This document shows, in pieces, positions 32,816 through 41,642 of a DNA stretch of 46,335 nt; position 1 is the first letter of the stretch; each line of letters opens with the position of its first letter. The position numbers were made by a program, and so were the translations under genes. This DNA comes from Spirochaetaceae bacterium (lineage in GTDB: Bacteria > Spirochaetota > Spirochaetia > Treponematales > Rectinemataceae), in contig JANXYO010000014.1 of assembly GCA_025356015.1 (NCBI GenBank), positions 1-46,335 of the forward strand. The letters are read 5' to 3'. Under the pieces are notes generated by a model. The model worked only from the letters and a program-made list of their open reading frames with translations, did not search any database and was not told the origin of the DNA.

Positions 32816-34456
32816 ATGAGCAGCGAGGAGGCCCCCCACGTCGTACAGACGCCGGGGGGCCTTTCTGTCCGCTACCGCGGGCGCTCTCTGTATTCCGAAC
32901 GCGATCCCGCACGCCTGCCAAGGCGGACCGCCCTCGCAGCCGATACCGGCCCGGGCCGCCTTCTCCTTGTCTGTTCGCCCCTGCTCTGGTACGGCCTTCC
33001 CGAACTGCTCGAGAGAGCCGGCCCTGGCAGCACGGCCCTCTGCCTCGAGGCCGACCCCCAGCTCGCCCGCCTCTCCCTGGAAATGGCTCCCGAGGGCCTC
33101 CTCGAGGACCCGCGCGTCGCCTTCATGGAGACGGCGGATCCGCAAGCGGCAGTCCGACGGGTCCATGAGCTCGGGCGCTTCCGCTCATGCATGAGGATCG
33201 ACCTGTCGGGCGCGGCTTCGCTCAACGCAGCCCTTTACCGGAGGATCGCCGCCCTCCTCTCGGCCGACATCGAGTCCGCATGGAGGAGCACGGCAGCCCT
33301 CTCGGTCTTCGGCAGGCTCTGGGCGCGCAACATCTTCGACAACCTCGCCGCCATTCCCGACCTTGCCATCCAAGGCTTCCCCCGTTTCGAGGGAAGCCTT
33401 GTGGTCTGCGGAGCGGGGCCCTCACTCGAGGAGGCCATGCCATTCATCGCCGCGCAGCGCGAGAGCCTGGCCGTGGTCGCCTGCGACACGGCCCTTGGGC
33501 CTCTGCTGGAAGCCGGCATCGAGCCAGACCTTGTGGTCTGTCTCGAGGGGCAGATCCACAACCTCTCGGATTTCCTTCCCCTGGGTGGCAGGACAATCCC
33601 CCTCGCGGCCGATCTCTCCTCCCACCCAACAAGCTTCCATGCAGTGAGGGGACCCAAGCACCTGAGTTTCGTGAGGCTTGCCGCCAGCCCCTTCCTCGAG
33701 CGCGTCTCGGCCCTCGGCTCGAGGCTTGGCCTGCCCTGGATCGAGATGCCTCCCCTGGGTTCGGTCGGGGTCCACGCCGTCCACCTGGCGCGCCGCCTGG
33801 CACCGGGTCCCCTGTTTGCGACTGGCCTGGACTTCTCCTTCGAGGCGGGCAAGACCCACGCTCGTGGCAGCCCGGCCCTGCGCGCCGAGCAGGCCCGCAT
33901 GCTCCGCCTGTCGCGCTGGCAGGGCCAGTACGCGGCCTCCTTCCGGGCGAGGACACAGGAGGCGCCCTGCCCCCCATTGAGCGACGGCAGGCTGCTACTG
34001 AGCGACCCGATTCTCCTTTCCTACGCCGCACTGATGCGCGAGGCCTGCGGAGGACCCGGTCCCGCGATGTACGACATAAGGGGAAGGGGGCCGGACATCG
34101 GGGCCAGGCCCCTGGATCTCGGCGCGGCCGCAAGGCTCCTCGGCGAGGAGGCTCGCCGATCCCCCGGCGGCCATCGCCTTCGGCCGCGTCACGGCCCACC
34201 AGCGCAAGATACCGCGTTGGAGGTCGCGGCCTTCCTGTCGGCCGAGGCGGGCCGCCTCAAGAGGCTCCGCTCAGCGCTAAAAGGGGCCGAGGCCATCTCC
34301 GAAACCGAGCTCTCCTGCCGTCTTTCGGACTCGGATTTCCTGTACTGGAGCTTCCCCGACGCCGGACGTGCCTCAAGCCTTGCCCAGGACTTCCTCAACC
34401 GCATAGTCCCCGAGATCGAGTACTGGAGCTGGCGTCTGGAAAGGCCCGGCCCATAG
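32816..34456 (+). CDS. Motility-associated factor (Maf/DUF115) glycosyltransferase-like protein
   Basis: 546 residues of the MAF_flag10/DUF115 family, related to flagellin-modifying Maf proteins and to the MptE fold. Key segments: SLVVCGAGPSLEEAMPFI, ACDTALGPLLEAGIEPDLVV (the nucleotide-binding Rossmann-like core), GSVGVHAVHLARRL and GLDFSF. In polar-flagellated bacteria Maf proteins transfer nonulosonic acids to flagellin; the exact role in spirochaetes is not established. The start codon lies nine bases after the parvulin gene and a terminator-like hairpin covers codons 5-16, so some transcripts may end before this gene is read. N-terminal residues still look family-like (VRYRGRSLYSERDPAR). 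Confidence 0.8.
   Translation: MSSEEAPHVVQTPGGLSVRYRGRSLYSERDPARLPRRTALAADTGPGRLLLVCSPLLWYGLPELLERAGPGSTALCLEADPQLARLSLEMAPEGLLEDPRVAFMETADPQAAVRRVHELGRFRSCMRIDLSGAASLNAALYRRIAALLSADIESAWRSTAALSVFGRLWARNIFDNLAAIPDLAIQGFPRFEGSLVVCGAGPSLEEAMPFIAAQRESLAVVACDTALGPLLEAGIEPDLVVCLEGQIHNLSDFLPLGGRTIPLAADLSSHPTSFHAVRGPKHLSFVRLAASPFLERVSALGSRLGLPWIEMPPLGSVGVHAVHLARRLAPGPLFATGLDFSFEAGKTHARGSPALRAEQARMLRLSRWQGQYAASFRARTQEAPCPPLSDGRLLLSDPILLSYAALMREACGGPGPAMYDIRGRGPDIGARPLDLGAAARLLGEEARRSPGGHRLRPRHGPPAQDTALEVAAFLSAEAGRLKRLRSALKGAEAISETELSCRLSDSDFLYWSFPDAGRASSLAQDFLNRIVPEIEYWSWRLERPGP
32829..32864 (+). terminator. Terminator-like hairpin inside the start of the maf gene
   Basis: AGGCCCCCC (32829-32837) and GGGGGGCCT (32854-32862) form a 9-bp stem with TTT at its end. 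Probably ends or attenuates the parvulin transcript while encoding part of Maf. Confidence 0.6.
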
Positions 34457-34471
34457 GCCGTCGCTGGCCCC

Positions 34472-35317
34472 TTACTTGCTCAGGAAGTAGTACAGACTGA
34501 GCACCGCCCCGATCGAGACCACCAGGGCGCGCAGGAGGCCAGAGGGTATCCGCCCGGCAAGCCGGCCCCCGAGCATGCCCCCGCCGAGTGCCCCGAAGGC
34601 CATCACGAGGGCGAAGGCCCAGTTCACCTTGCCCGAGGCCAGGAAGAACAGGGCCGCGGCCACGTTGCACGACAGGGCTATCGCCTGCTTGAGGGCATTG
34701 AGCCGGATCAGGGAATCGCCCAGGGCCAGGGAGAGGGCGGCGAGGATGATCACGCTCACACCGGCGCCGAAATAGCCGCCGTACACGGCGGCGGCGGCTA
34801 TACACAACAGGACGATCAGGCCCGGGGCCACCGGACGCTCATCGCTGGCCGGCGCTCCCGCCGCCGCGGCTGCCTCGGCAAGCCCGTCGGCGGCTCCGCT
34901 GTCTTCCCGCTTCGCTGCCGGCCTCGAGGCGAGGAGCCTCCGCACCGGTGTCTGGATTGCAAGCAGGAAGGCGGCGAGGAGGATGAGCCAGGGAACCAGG
35001 CTCCGGAACAGCCTCTCGCCACTCGCAAGAAGGAGGGCCCCGCCGGCAAGCCCGCCGACCAGAGCGAGGGGAGCGAAGACCAGAAGACGCCCGCGCTGCG
35101 CGGGCGATGAGAGGAGGCCGCGCTGGGACCAGGTTGCTCCGAGGTAGCCGGGGCAGAGGGCCACCGTGCTCGTCACGTTCGCGACTATCGCGGGCAGGCC
35201 CAGCAAGGTCAGGACGGGAAAGGTGATCAAGGTGCCGCCGCCGGCAAGAGCATTGACGAAGCCCGCGGCCAGGGAGGCGCCCAGAGCCGCGAGGAGGCTC
35301 CCGGGTAGGGGAAGCAC
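34472..35317 (-). CDS. TauE/SafE-family sulfite/organosulfonate exporter-like permease
   Basis: Inner-membrane protein with about eight hydrophobic helices, 281 residues. The N-terminal repeat GFVNALAGGGTLITFPVLTLLGLP is the classic TSUP motif, and VYGGYFGAGVSVIILAAL is its counterpart in the second half. Transport of sulfur compounds is the family role; the specific substrate is unknown. It probably starts at a GTG two bases after the lepA stop, so the two are co-transcribed. Convergent with maf. Confidence 0.88.
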   Translation of the reverse strand: MLPLPGSLLAALGASLAAGFVNALAGGGTLITFPVLTLLGLPAIVANVTSTVALCPGYLGATWSQRGLLSSPAQRGRLLVFAPLALVGGLAGGALLLASGERLFRSLVPWLILLAAFLLAIQTPVRRLLASRPAAKREDSGAADGLAEAAAAAGAPASDERPVAPGLIVLLCIAAAAVYGGYFGAGVSVIILAALSLALGDSLIRLNALKQAIALSCNVAAALFFLASGKVNWAFALVMAFGALGGGMLGGRLAGRIPSGLLRALVVSIGAVLSLYYFLSK

Positions 35318-35319
35318 GG

Positions 35320-37137
35320 CTACTTCCGCTCCTCGTCCTCGTTCGTGCGTAGCACGGCGAGGAAGGCTTCCTGGGGAAGCTCCACGTCACCCACCGTCTT
35401 CATGCGCTTCTTGCCCTCTTTCTGCTTCTCGAGGAGCTTGCGCTTGCGCGAGATGTCTCCCCCATAGCACTTGGCGAGGACGTCCTTTCGCAGGGAGTTG
35501 ATGGTCTCGCGGGCGATGACCTTGGAGCCGATGGCCGCCTGTATGGGCACCTTGAACTGGTGGCGCGGAATCGCCCGCGAGAGGCGCTCGCAGACCTTCT
35601 TCGCCCTGTCGTAGGCAGTGGGCTCGTAGACGAGCTGGGAGAAGGCGTCGACGGGCCTCGCGTTGATGAGGACGTCGAGCTTGGCCAGCTTCGTCGGCCT
35701 GTAGCCGATGATGTCGTAGTCGAAGCTTGCGTAGCCGCGGCTCGTGGACTTCAGCTTGTCGTAGAAGTCGAAGAGGATCTCGGCCAGGGGCATCTCGAAG
35801 CAGAGCTCGACCCGTTTCTCGTCAAGGTGGGTGAAGGAACTCTGGTTCCCCCTCTTGTCCATGCACAGGGTGATGAGGTTGCCGATGTAGGCCAGGGGGG
35901 TGATGATCTGGGCCTTTATGTAGGGCTCCTCGGCGCTGTCGATCCTCGTGGGATCGGGGTAGTCGGCGGGGTTGTCGATGAAGACGGTCTCGCCCGACAT
36001 GAGCTTGAGCTTGTAGCGCACGCTGGGAGCGGTGAGGATGATGGCCTGGTCGTACTCGCGCTCGAGCCTCTCCTGGACGACCTCGAGGTGCAGCAGGCCC
36101 AGGAAGCCGCAGCGGAAGCCAAAGCCAAGGGCGAGGGAATTGTCCTTCTCGTAGATGAGGGAGGCGTCGTTCAGCTTTAGCTTCTCGATGCCTATCTTGA
36201 GCTCGTTGTAGTCGGCGGCGTCCATGGGGTAGATCGAGGAGAAGACCACCGGCTTGACCTCGCGGAAGCCAGGCAGGGGGGCCGCGCAGGGGCGGGCGGC
36301 GTCGGTCACCGTGTCGCCGACGCGGACGTCAGAGACGGTCTTGATGTTCGCGATGAAGTAGCCGACCGAGCCAGCGGGCAGGCCATCGGTCTTGAACAGG
36401 CTTATGCGAAACTGGCCCGTCTCCTCCACATCGTACTCGGAGTCGTTGTTCATGAGCCTGATGCGCTGGCCCGGGACTATGGAGCCTCCGAAGACGCGGA
36501 TGTGGACGATGACGCCCCGGTAGGGGTCGTAGTGGGAGTCGAAGATGAGGGCCTGCAGAAGGTCGGACGAGCTCTCGCGGGGGGCGGGGATCCTCTGGAC
36601 GATGGCCTCGAAGAGCTCGTCGACACCGGTGCCAAAGCGTCCCGAGACCAGGAGGGCACCATCGGGATCGAGGCCGAGGTCGTGCTTGATCTGCCGCCTG
36701 ATCTCGTCGGGGTCGGCGGCGGGCATGTCTATCTTGTTTATGACGGGGATGATCTCGAGGTTGTGCTCGAGGGCCATGTACATGTTGGAGAGGGTCTGGG
36801 CCTCGACTCCCTGGGTCGCGTCCACGAGCAGGAGGGCGCCCTCGCATGAGGAGATGGCACGCGAGACCTCGTAGGAAAAATCGACGTGGCCGGGCGTGTC
36901 GACGAGGTTGAGGGTGTAGGTCTTCCCGTCCTTCGCCTGGTATTCGAGGGCGACGGCCTGGCTCTTGATGGTGATCCCCCGCTCCCTCTCGATGTCCATG
37001 TTGTCGAGCATCTGGTCCTGCATCTTGCGCGCGTCGACCACCCTCGCCTTCTCGATGAAGCGGTCGGCCAAGGTGGACTTGCCGTGGTCAATGTGGGCGA
37101 TGATGCAGAAATTCCGTATCAGGGAGGGGTCTCGCAT
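35320..37137 (-). CDS. lepA: Elongation factor 4 (back-translocating GTPase LepA)
   Basis: Ribosome-associated GTPase that acts on stalled or mistranslocated ribosomes, 605 residues, normal size. G1 motif AHIDHGKST, G2 ERGITIK, G3 DTPGHVDF, G4 NKID, and the LepA-specific C-terminal domain with GSKVIARETI and LAKCYGGDISRKRKLLEKQKEGKKRMK. The ATG follows a TAGCAT -10 box at six bases with TTGATA 17 bases further upstream and no Shine-Dalgarno site: predicted leaderless. Divergent from the MFS gene. Confidence 0.97.
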   Translation of the reverse strand: MRDPSLIRNFCIIAHIDHGKSTLADRFIEKARVVDARKMQDQMLDNMDIERERGITIKSQAVALEYQAKDGKTYTLNLVDTPGHVDFSYEVSRAISSCEGALLLVDATQGVEAQTLSNMYMALEHNLEIIPVINKIDMPAADPDEIRRQIKHDLGLDPDGALLVSGRFGTGVDELFEAIVQRIPAPRESSSDLLQALIFDSHYDPYRGVIVHIRVFGGSIVPGQRIRLMNNDSEYDVEETGQFRISLFKTDGLPAGSVGYFIANIKTVSDVRVGDTVTDAARPCAAPLPGFREVKPVVFSSIYPMDAADYNELKIGIEKLKLNDASLIYEKDNSLALGFGFRCGFLGLLHLEVVQERLEREYDQAIILTAPSVRYKLKLMSGETVFIDNPADYPDPTRIDSAEEPYIKAQIITPLAYIGNLITLCMDKRGNQSSFTHLDEKRVELCFEMPLAEILFDFYDKLKSTSRGYASFDYDIIGYRPTKLAKLDVLINARPVDAFSQLVYEPTAYDRAKKVCERLSRAIPRHQFKVPIQAAIGSKVIARETINSLRKDVLAKCYGGDISRKRKLLEKQKEGKKRMKTVGDVELPQEAFLAVLRTNEDEERK

Positions 37138-37143
37138 GGCCGT

Positions 37144-37172
37144 ATGCTAGCCGAAAGCTCCATTTTTATCAA
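37144..37172 (-). promoter_or_regulatory. Promoter giving a leaderless lepA message
   Basis: Minus-strand TTGATA (37167-37172), 17-base spacer, TAGCAT (37144-37149), six bases, ATG. Confidence 0.65.
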
Positions 37173-37196
37173 TACGAAGGGGATGAAGGGCCGGCC

Positions 37197-37226
37197 TTGC
37201 CTCTCTTCCCCGGCCCGGCTTATCCT
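37197..37226 (+). promoter_or_regulatory. Promoter giving a leaderless MFS message
   Basis: TTGCCT (37197-37202), 18-base spacer, TATCCT (37221-37226), six bases, ATG at 37233. No Shine-Dalgarno site. Confidence 0.55.
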
Positions 37227-37232
37227 CGGCCG

Positions 37233-38465
37233 ATGCGACTGCTCGAAAGACTCCCCAAAAACGCAAGGACCTGCATCTTTGTCGAGCCGCTCTGGGCGGT
37301 CTACGGACCGGCGGTCATGTATTATGCCCCCCTGTTCCAGCAGGAGCTCGGCCTCTCGGAAATCCAGATGGGCATCGTGAATTCCGTGAACTTCGCCTTC
37401 GCCTTCGTCTTCATGCTGATGGCAGCCCCCATCACCAACCGCCTCGGACGCAGGAAGACGAGCCTCATTTTCGACCTCATCGCCTGGAGCCTGCCCATGG
37501 CCCTCTGGGCCCTCTCCCGCTCCTTCACCTGGTTCATCCTCGCCGCCGCGCTCAATGCCGTGGTGAAGATCGTCATAGTCTCCTGGAACCTCCTGTTGAG
37601 CGAGGATGTGGCGGAAGGCCAGCGCTCACGGGTCTATGGCTGGATATACCTCTCTGGCTCGGTCGGCGGCCTTTTTACCCTGCTCGGGGGAATCCTCATC
37701 GCACGCTTCGGCACGGTCCCGACAATGCGCTGGATCTACGCTTCGGGGGCCCTGTGCATGACAGCCATGTTCGTCCTGCGCTGGGTATACACCGACGAGA
37801 CAGCCACGGGCCGCGTCATGATGGAAAAGACCAAGGATGTGCCCCTCCTCAGCGGCCTCAGGCACCTGTGCCGTCTCGGCCTTGTCAGCCTGCGCGACGG
37901 CCGCTTCCTGCGTCTGCTGGCGGTCTATTTCGCGGCCAACGCCGTCCTCTCCTTCGACTTCTACCGAGTCCTCTACCTCGCCGAGTCCAAGGGCCTTAGC
38001 CCCGTCACCGTGGCCCTCGTGCCCGCCTTCGGCGCCGTCCTCGCGCTCATGCTCTTCTTCCTCGTGATGCCGAGGCTCCCGAAGACGGCCGATGCCGCCG
38101 TCCTCGCCTGGTCGAGCCTCGTCTGCCTCATCTGCCAGGCTGCCTTCGTCCTCATGCCCGGTGGATCCTCGGCCTGGGCCCTCGCCGTGACCGGAGCCCT
38201 CCAGGCCGGCTATTTCCTCGTCCAGACCCATAGGGATTCGGTCTTCATGAACGCCGTCTCCGACCTGCGCAAGAGCGACCTCTTTGGCCTTGTCCAGGCC
38301 CTCACCCTCCTTTTGTGCGTGCCCACCGGCGCCCTCGCCGGCTGGCTTTACACCCAGAACCCGGCCGCCCCCTTTGTCGCCTCATGCCTGCTCTACGCCC
38401 TCGCCCTCGGCTCGTCGTGGAGCCTCGCGCGGGCCCAGAGCTCGGCCGCGCCTGAGCCTATCTGA
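37233..38465 (+). CDS. MFS transporter
   Basis: Major facilitator transporter, 410 residues, about twelve helices. The loop after TM2 is ITNRLGRRKTSLIFD, the MFS motif A region, and the SEDVAEGQRSRVYGW loop recurs in solute MFS transporters. It differs in sequence from the MFS protein near uvrB. The start is set by the -10 box six bases upstream; an ATG 12 codons earlier would begin within the -35 box. Substrate unknown. Confidence 0.85.
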   Translation: MRLLERLPKNARTCIFVEPLWAVYGPAVMYYAPLFQQELGLSEIQMGIVNSVNFAFAFVFMLMAAPITNRLGRRKTSLIFDLIAWSLPMALWALSRSFTWFILAAALNAVVKIVIVSWNLLLSEDVAEGQRSRVYGWIYLSGSVGGLFTLLGGILIARFGTVPTMRWIYASGALCMTAMFVLRWVYTDETATGRVMMEKTKDVPLLSGLRHLCRLGLVSLRDGRFLRLLAVYFAANAVLSFDFYRVLYLAESKGLSPVTVALVPAFGAVLALMLFFLVMPRLPKTADAAVLAWSSLVCLICQAAFVLMPGGSSAWALAVTGALQAGYFLVQTHRDSVFMNAVSDLRKSDLFGLVQALTLLLCVPTGALAGWLYTQNPAAPFVASCLLYALALGSSWSLARAQSSAAPEPI

Positions 38466-38475
38466 GGCCGAGCTG

Positions 38476-38505
38476 TTTACCCGCGAAAGTCTATGGCAGT
38501 ATACT
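38476..38505 (+). promoter_or_regulatory. Promoter of the glutaredoxin-FTR pair
   Basis: TTTACC (38476-38481), 18-base spacer, TATACT (38500-38505). A short leader follows with GGAGG before the glutaredoxin ATG. Confidence 0.65.
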
Positions 38506-38524
38506 AGCTCTGATTGGAGGCACC

Positions 38525-38824
38525 ATGCTCGATACCCTGAATTACACCGCAGTCGCTGGAGAAAGGAAGGACCACAGCATCACCATCTACGCCCTGTCGA
38601 CATGCGGCTTCTGCAAGCGGGCCCTCACCTTCCTCAATGACCGCGGCTTTTCGTATCGCTATGTGTACCTCGATCAGGTCCCCCTCGAGACCAAGAACGA
38701 GTGCAAGAAGACCCTCAAGGAGAAGTACAAGGACGACATAGCCTTCCCCTTCGCCGTGGTCGACGATGGAAAACATCTTGTGGGATTCATCGAGCCCGAC
38801 TGGATGAAGACCCTCGGCATCTGA
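38525..38824 (+). CDS. Glutaredoxin-like protein
   Basis: Small thiol-redox protein, 99 residues, with a CGFC active site (Cys27, Cys30) in ITIYALSTCGFCKRAL; the cis-proline and glutathione-site region is changed (FPFAVVDDGKHLVGF). It is co-transcribed with a ferredoxin:thioredoxin-reductase-type protein 13 bases downstream, which suggests it is reduced by ferredoxin electrons rather than by glutathione. Confidence 0.88.
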   Translation: MLDTLNYTAVAGERKDHSITIYALSTCGFCKRALTFLNDRGFSYRYVYLDQVPLETKNECKKTLKEKYKDDIAFPFAVVDDGKHLVGFIEPDWMKTLGI

Positions 38825-38837
38825 CAAGGGAGGATCA

Positions 38838-39170
38838 ATGAAGCCCAAGACCCCCGACCAGACCTGGACCTTCGCCGAGATGGTCGCGAGCAAGCAGGGC
38901 TGGACCCTGAATCCCGACCGTAGCTTCACCACCATCCTCATGGAGGGCCTCACCACCAACTGGAACCGCTACGGCTACTACCTCTGCCCCTGCCGCGACA
39001 CCGAAGGCACGAGGGAGGCAGACCAGGAGGTGGTCTGCCCCTGCAAGGTCTCCTGGGAAGACGTCAAGGAACACGGCCACTGCTTCTGCGCCCTCTACCT
39101 GCGCCCCGACTTCGCGGCCTCGGGCAGGCCGCCCTCGAGCATCCCCGATCGGGCCAGACGGGGCAGCTGA
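38838..39170 (+). CDS. Ferredoxin:thioredoxin reductase catalytic-subunit-like protein
   Basis: 4Fe-4S disulfide reductase that passes electrons from ferredoxin to a thioredoxin-like partner. 110 residues. The cysteine pattern CPC (50-52), CPC (67-69) and CFC (82-84) matches the FTR beta-subunit CPC-CPC-CHC signature, with Phe replacing His in the last triplet. No variable (alpha) subunit is present, as in archaeal and anaerobe forms. The glutaredoxin just upstream is the obvious partner. AGGGAGG lies before the ATG. Confidence 0.87.
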   Translation: MKPKTPDQTWTFAEMVASKQGWTLNPDRSFTTILMEGLTTNWNRYGYYLCPCRDTEGTREADQEVVCPCKVSWEDVKEHGHCFCALYLRPDFAASGRPPSSIPDRARRGS

Positions 39171-39190
39171 TTTCGGCTCCGCCCACGCCC

Positions 39191-39220
39191 TTGATGACGG
39201 CAAGCGAAGCCCGCTACTAT
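39191..39220 (+). promoter_or_regulatory. Promoter of the cysteine desulfurase-thiI pair
   Basis: TTGATG (39191-39196), 18-base spacer, TACTAT (39215-39220), then eight bases to the ATG. The leader would be only one or two bases, with no Shine-Dalgarno site. Confidence 0.5.
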
Positions 39221-39228
39221 CAAGCGGC

Positions 39229-40443
39229 ATGATCTACCTAGACTGGGCAAGCACGAGCCCTCCCGACGAAGTAGTCCTGGCGGAGGCCGCGGCACTCGCT
39301 GCCTCTGTCTTTGGCAATCCCTCTAGCAAGCACCAGCTCGGCGAAACCGCCAAGGCCAGGCTGGATGAGGCCAGGGCCCTTCTCGCTTCGGCCATCGAGC
39401 CTGCAGCCCTCCCCCGCGGCGGATCTTCTCCTACTTGGCCCAGGATAGCCTTCACGGGCTCGGGATCCGAGGCCGACGCCATCCCCCTGCTGGCCATGCT
39501 CAGGCAGGCCCTGGAAGCCAGACGCGACTCGCGGATCAAGAACCTCCATCTGGTCGCCAGCGAGATCGAGCATCCGGCCATCTACGAGGAAGCAAGGCTC
39601 CTCAAGTCCCTGGGCATTGGCCTCAGCCTCGTGAAACCCGCGAAAGACGGCAGGCTCAGGCCGGAAAGCATAGCCGGGGCGATGACGGCCGATACGGCCC
39701 TTGTGTGCGTGATGGCGGTAAACAACGAGACCGGGGCCATCCAACCCATCGCCGAGATCGCGGCTGCCGTCGCCTCGACCGCGAAGACCCTGGGACGCCC
39801 CTGCCCGCGGATCCACGTCGATGCGGTCCAGGCCCTGGGCAAGCTCCCCTTTTCCCCCGCGAGCCTTGGCATATCCTCGGCGGCCTTCTCAGCCCACAAG
39901 ATCCGTGGTCCCCGAGGGGTCGGGGCGCTCTGGAGCGCGCAGGGCATCGAGGCCCTCGCCGTCGGGGGTGCCCAGGAGGGCGGAACCCGAGCCGGTACCG
40001 AGAACCTCCAGGGAGCCTGGGCCTTTGCCTGCTGCGCGAGGCGCCACGCCGAGACAATGGAGCGGCGCTATGCGGGCGCCAGGGCCCTCGAAACCCGTCT
40101 CATCGAAGGCCTGGCAGCCCTTGGCGGGGCCCTTCCCCTGCCCCTGGGAAGGGCAGGCATGGACGAGCGCTATTCCCCCTACATCCTCAGCATCGCCTTC
40201 CCCGGGCTTTCGGGAGAGGTCCTCGCCCGGGCCCTCGCCGATGAGGGCATCGCGGTGTCGACAGGCTCGGCCTGCGCCTCGAACGCCCGGCACAAGGGCA
40301 GAAGGGTCCTCGATGCGATGGGTCTGGAGAGCGAGCTCGGCTTCTCCGCCATCCGCATATCCACGGGCGAATCGACGAAGGCAGAAGACATCGACCGTTT
40401 CCTCGAGACCGCCCACAGCCTCTATCGCAAGCTCAAGCCCTGA
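39229..40443 (+). CDS. Cysteine desulfurase (NifS/IscS family)
   Basis: PLP enzyme that takes sulfur from cysteine as a protein persulfide, 404 residues. The PLP lysine is Lys224 in SAHKIRGPRG, the catalytic cysteine is Cys349 in STGSACASN, and GSEADAI and NNETGAIQP mark the cofactor pocket. The short GSACAS loop fits the IscS/NifS group. thiI follows 20 bases downstream, so its main job here is probably to supply sulfur for tRNA thiolation. No iscU is adjacent. Confidence 0.92.
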   Translation: MIYLDWASTSPPDEVVLAEAAALAASVFGNPSSKHQLGETAKARLDEARALLASAIEPAALPRGGSSPTWPRIAFTGSGSEADAIPLLAMLRQALEARRDSRIKNLHLVASEIEHPAIYEEARLLKSLGIGLSLVKPAKDGRLRPESIAGAMTADTALVCVMAVNNETGAIQPIAEIAAAVASTAKTLGRPCPRIHVDAVQALGKLPFSPASLGISSAAFSAHKIRGPRGVGALWSAQGIEALAVGGAQEGGTRAGTENLQGAWAFACCARRHAETMERRYAGARALETRLIEGLAALGGALPLPLGRAGMDERYSPYILSIAFPGLSGEVLARALADEGIAVSTGSACASNARHKGRRVLDAMGLESELGFSAIRISTGESTKAEDIDRFLETAHSLYRKLKP

Positions 40444-40463
40444 CTCCCCCCAAGGAAGTTCCC

Positions 40464-41642
40464 ATGGACGCCCTCTACCTGGTCAAGATCGGAGAGATAC
40501 TGCTCAAGCTCGGCAACCGGAAGGAATTCGAGGAAAGGCTCCGTGGCCAGCTCAACAAGAAGCTCGCCGGCATTCCACACTCGGTGAACATAATGCCCGG
40601 ACGGTACTATGTCTGCGTGCCCGAGGACAGGGCCGAGGACGCGGAGTTCATACTCTCGAGGACTCCCGGGGTCAACGGCTACATCAGGGCCCGCAAGACC
40701 GAGAAGACCCTCGAGGCCGTCTTCGAAGCGGCTGTCCAGGTCGCGAAGGAGAGGGTGGCTTCCGGACTCACGCGCTTCAAGGCCGAATCGCGGCGTTCCG
40801 ACAAGAGCTTCCCGCTCGGCTCCTTCGAGCTCTCGGCCGAGCTCGGGGCCCGCGTCCTTGAAGCCTGCCCGGGGACAAGGGTTGACCTCCACAAGCCCGA
40901 GTTCACCATCAACGCGGAAATCAGGGAACGCGCGTATGTCTTCCCCGATCCCAAGCCGGGTCTGCGCGGCCTTCCCGTTGGCTCGGGAGGCAAGGGCCTC
41001 CTCCTCCTTTCGGGTGGCATAGACTCCCCAGTCGCGGGCTACCAGATGGCAAGGCGGGGCCTTGCCCTCGACGCGGTATATTTCCACGCCTACCCCTATA
41101 CCTCAAAGGAAGCCCACGAGAAGGTGATGGCCCTGGCGAGGATACTCGGAAGCTACACGGGGGGGATCACCCTCTGGACCGTGCCCTTCACCGATGCCCA
41201 GCTGAGGATAAAGAAAGAAGCCAGGGAGGACCTCACGACCGTCTTCATGCGCACGGCGATGATGAGGGTGGCCCATCTCCTCGCGCAGAAGATCGGGGCG
41301 AACTGCCTCATCACCGGCGAGAGCCTGGGTCAGGTGGCGAGCCAGACTGCCGAGAACATGAGACTCACCGAGAGCACGACGGACCTGCCCGTGCTGCGTC
41401 CCCTTGTCGGCATCGACAAGGAGGACACGATACTCCTCGCGAAGGAGATCGGCAGCTACGAGACCTCGATCCTGCCCTACGAGGACTGCTGCGTCCTCTT
41501 CTCCCCCAAGCACCCCATGCTCAGGGCAGATCACGAGCGAGAGGGCGCTTCCTACCGCGCCCTCGACCTCGAGGGCCTCCTCGCCGAAGCCCTCTCCAAG
41601 ACCGAACGCCTCGACATTCCCTTCGCGATCAGCCGACCTTGA
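40464..41642 (+). CDS. thiI: tRNA 4-thiouridine synthase ThiI
   Basis: Thiolates uridine-8 of tRNA; may also serve thiamine synthesis. 392 residues: N-terminal ferredoxin-like/THUMP region (about 1-165) and a PP-loop ATP pyrophosphatase with LLSGGIDSPVAGY (PP-loop SGGIDS at 183-188), then GESLGQVASQTAENM. It ends without the rhodanese domain of E. coli ThiI, so sulfur must come directly from the upstream desulfurase; EDCCVLFSPKHP retains cysteines. AAGGAA precedes the ATG. Its end overlaps the convergent thioredoxin gene by 14 bases. Confidence 0.93.
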   Translation: MDALYLVKIGEILLKLGNRKEFEERLRGQLNKKLAGIPHSVNIMPGRYYVCVPEDRAEDAEFILSRTPGVNGYIRARKTEKTLEAVFEAAVQVAKERVASGLTRFKAESRRSDKSFPLGSFELSAELGARVLEACPGTRVDLHKPEFTINAEIRERAYVFPDPKPGLRGLPVGSGGKGLLLLSGGIDSPVAGYQMARRGLALDAVYFHAYPYTSKEAHEKVMALARILGSYTGGITLWTVPFTDAQLRIKKEAREDLTTVFMRTAMMRVAHLLAQKIGANCLITGESLGQVASQTAENMRLTESTTDLPVLRPLVGIDKEDTILLAKEIGSYETSILPYEDCCVLFSPKHPMLRADHEREGASYRALDLEGLLAEALSKTERLDIPFAISRP

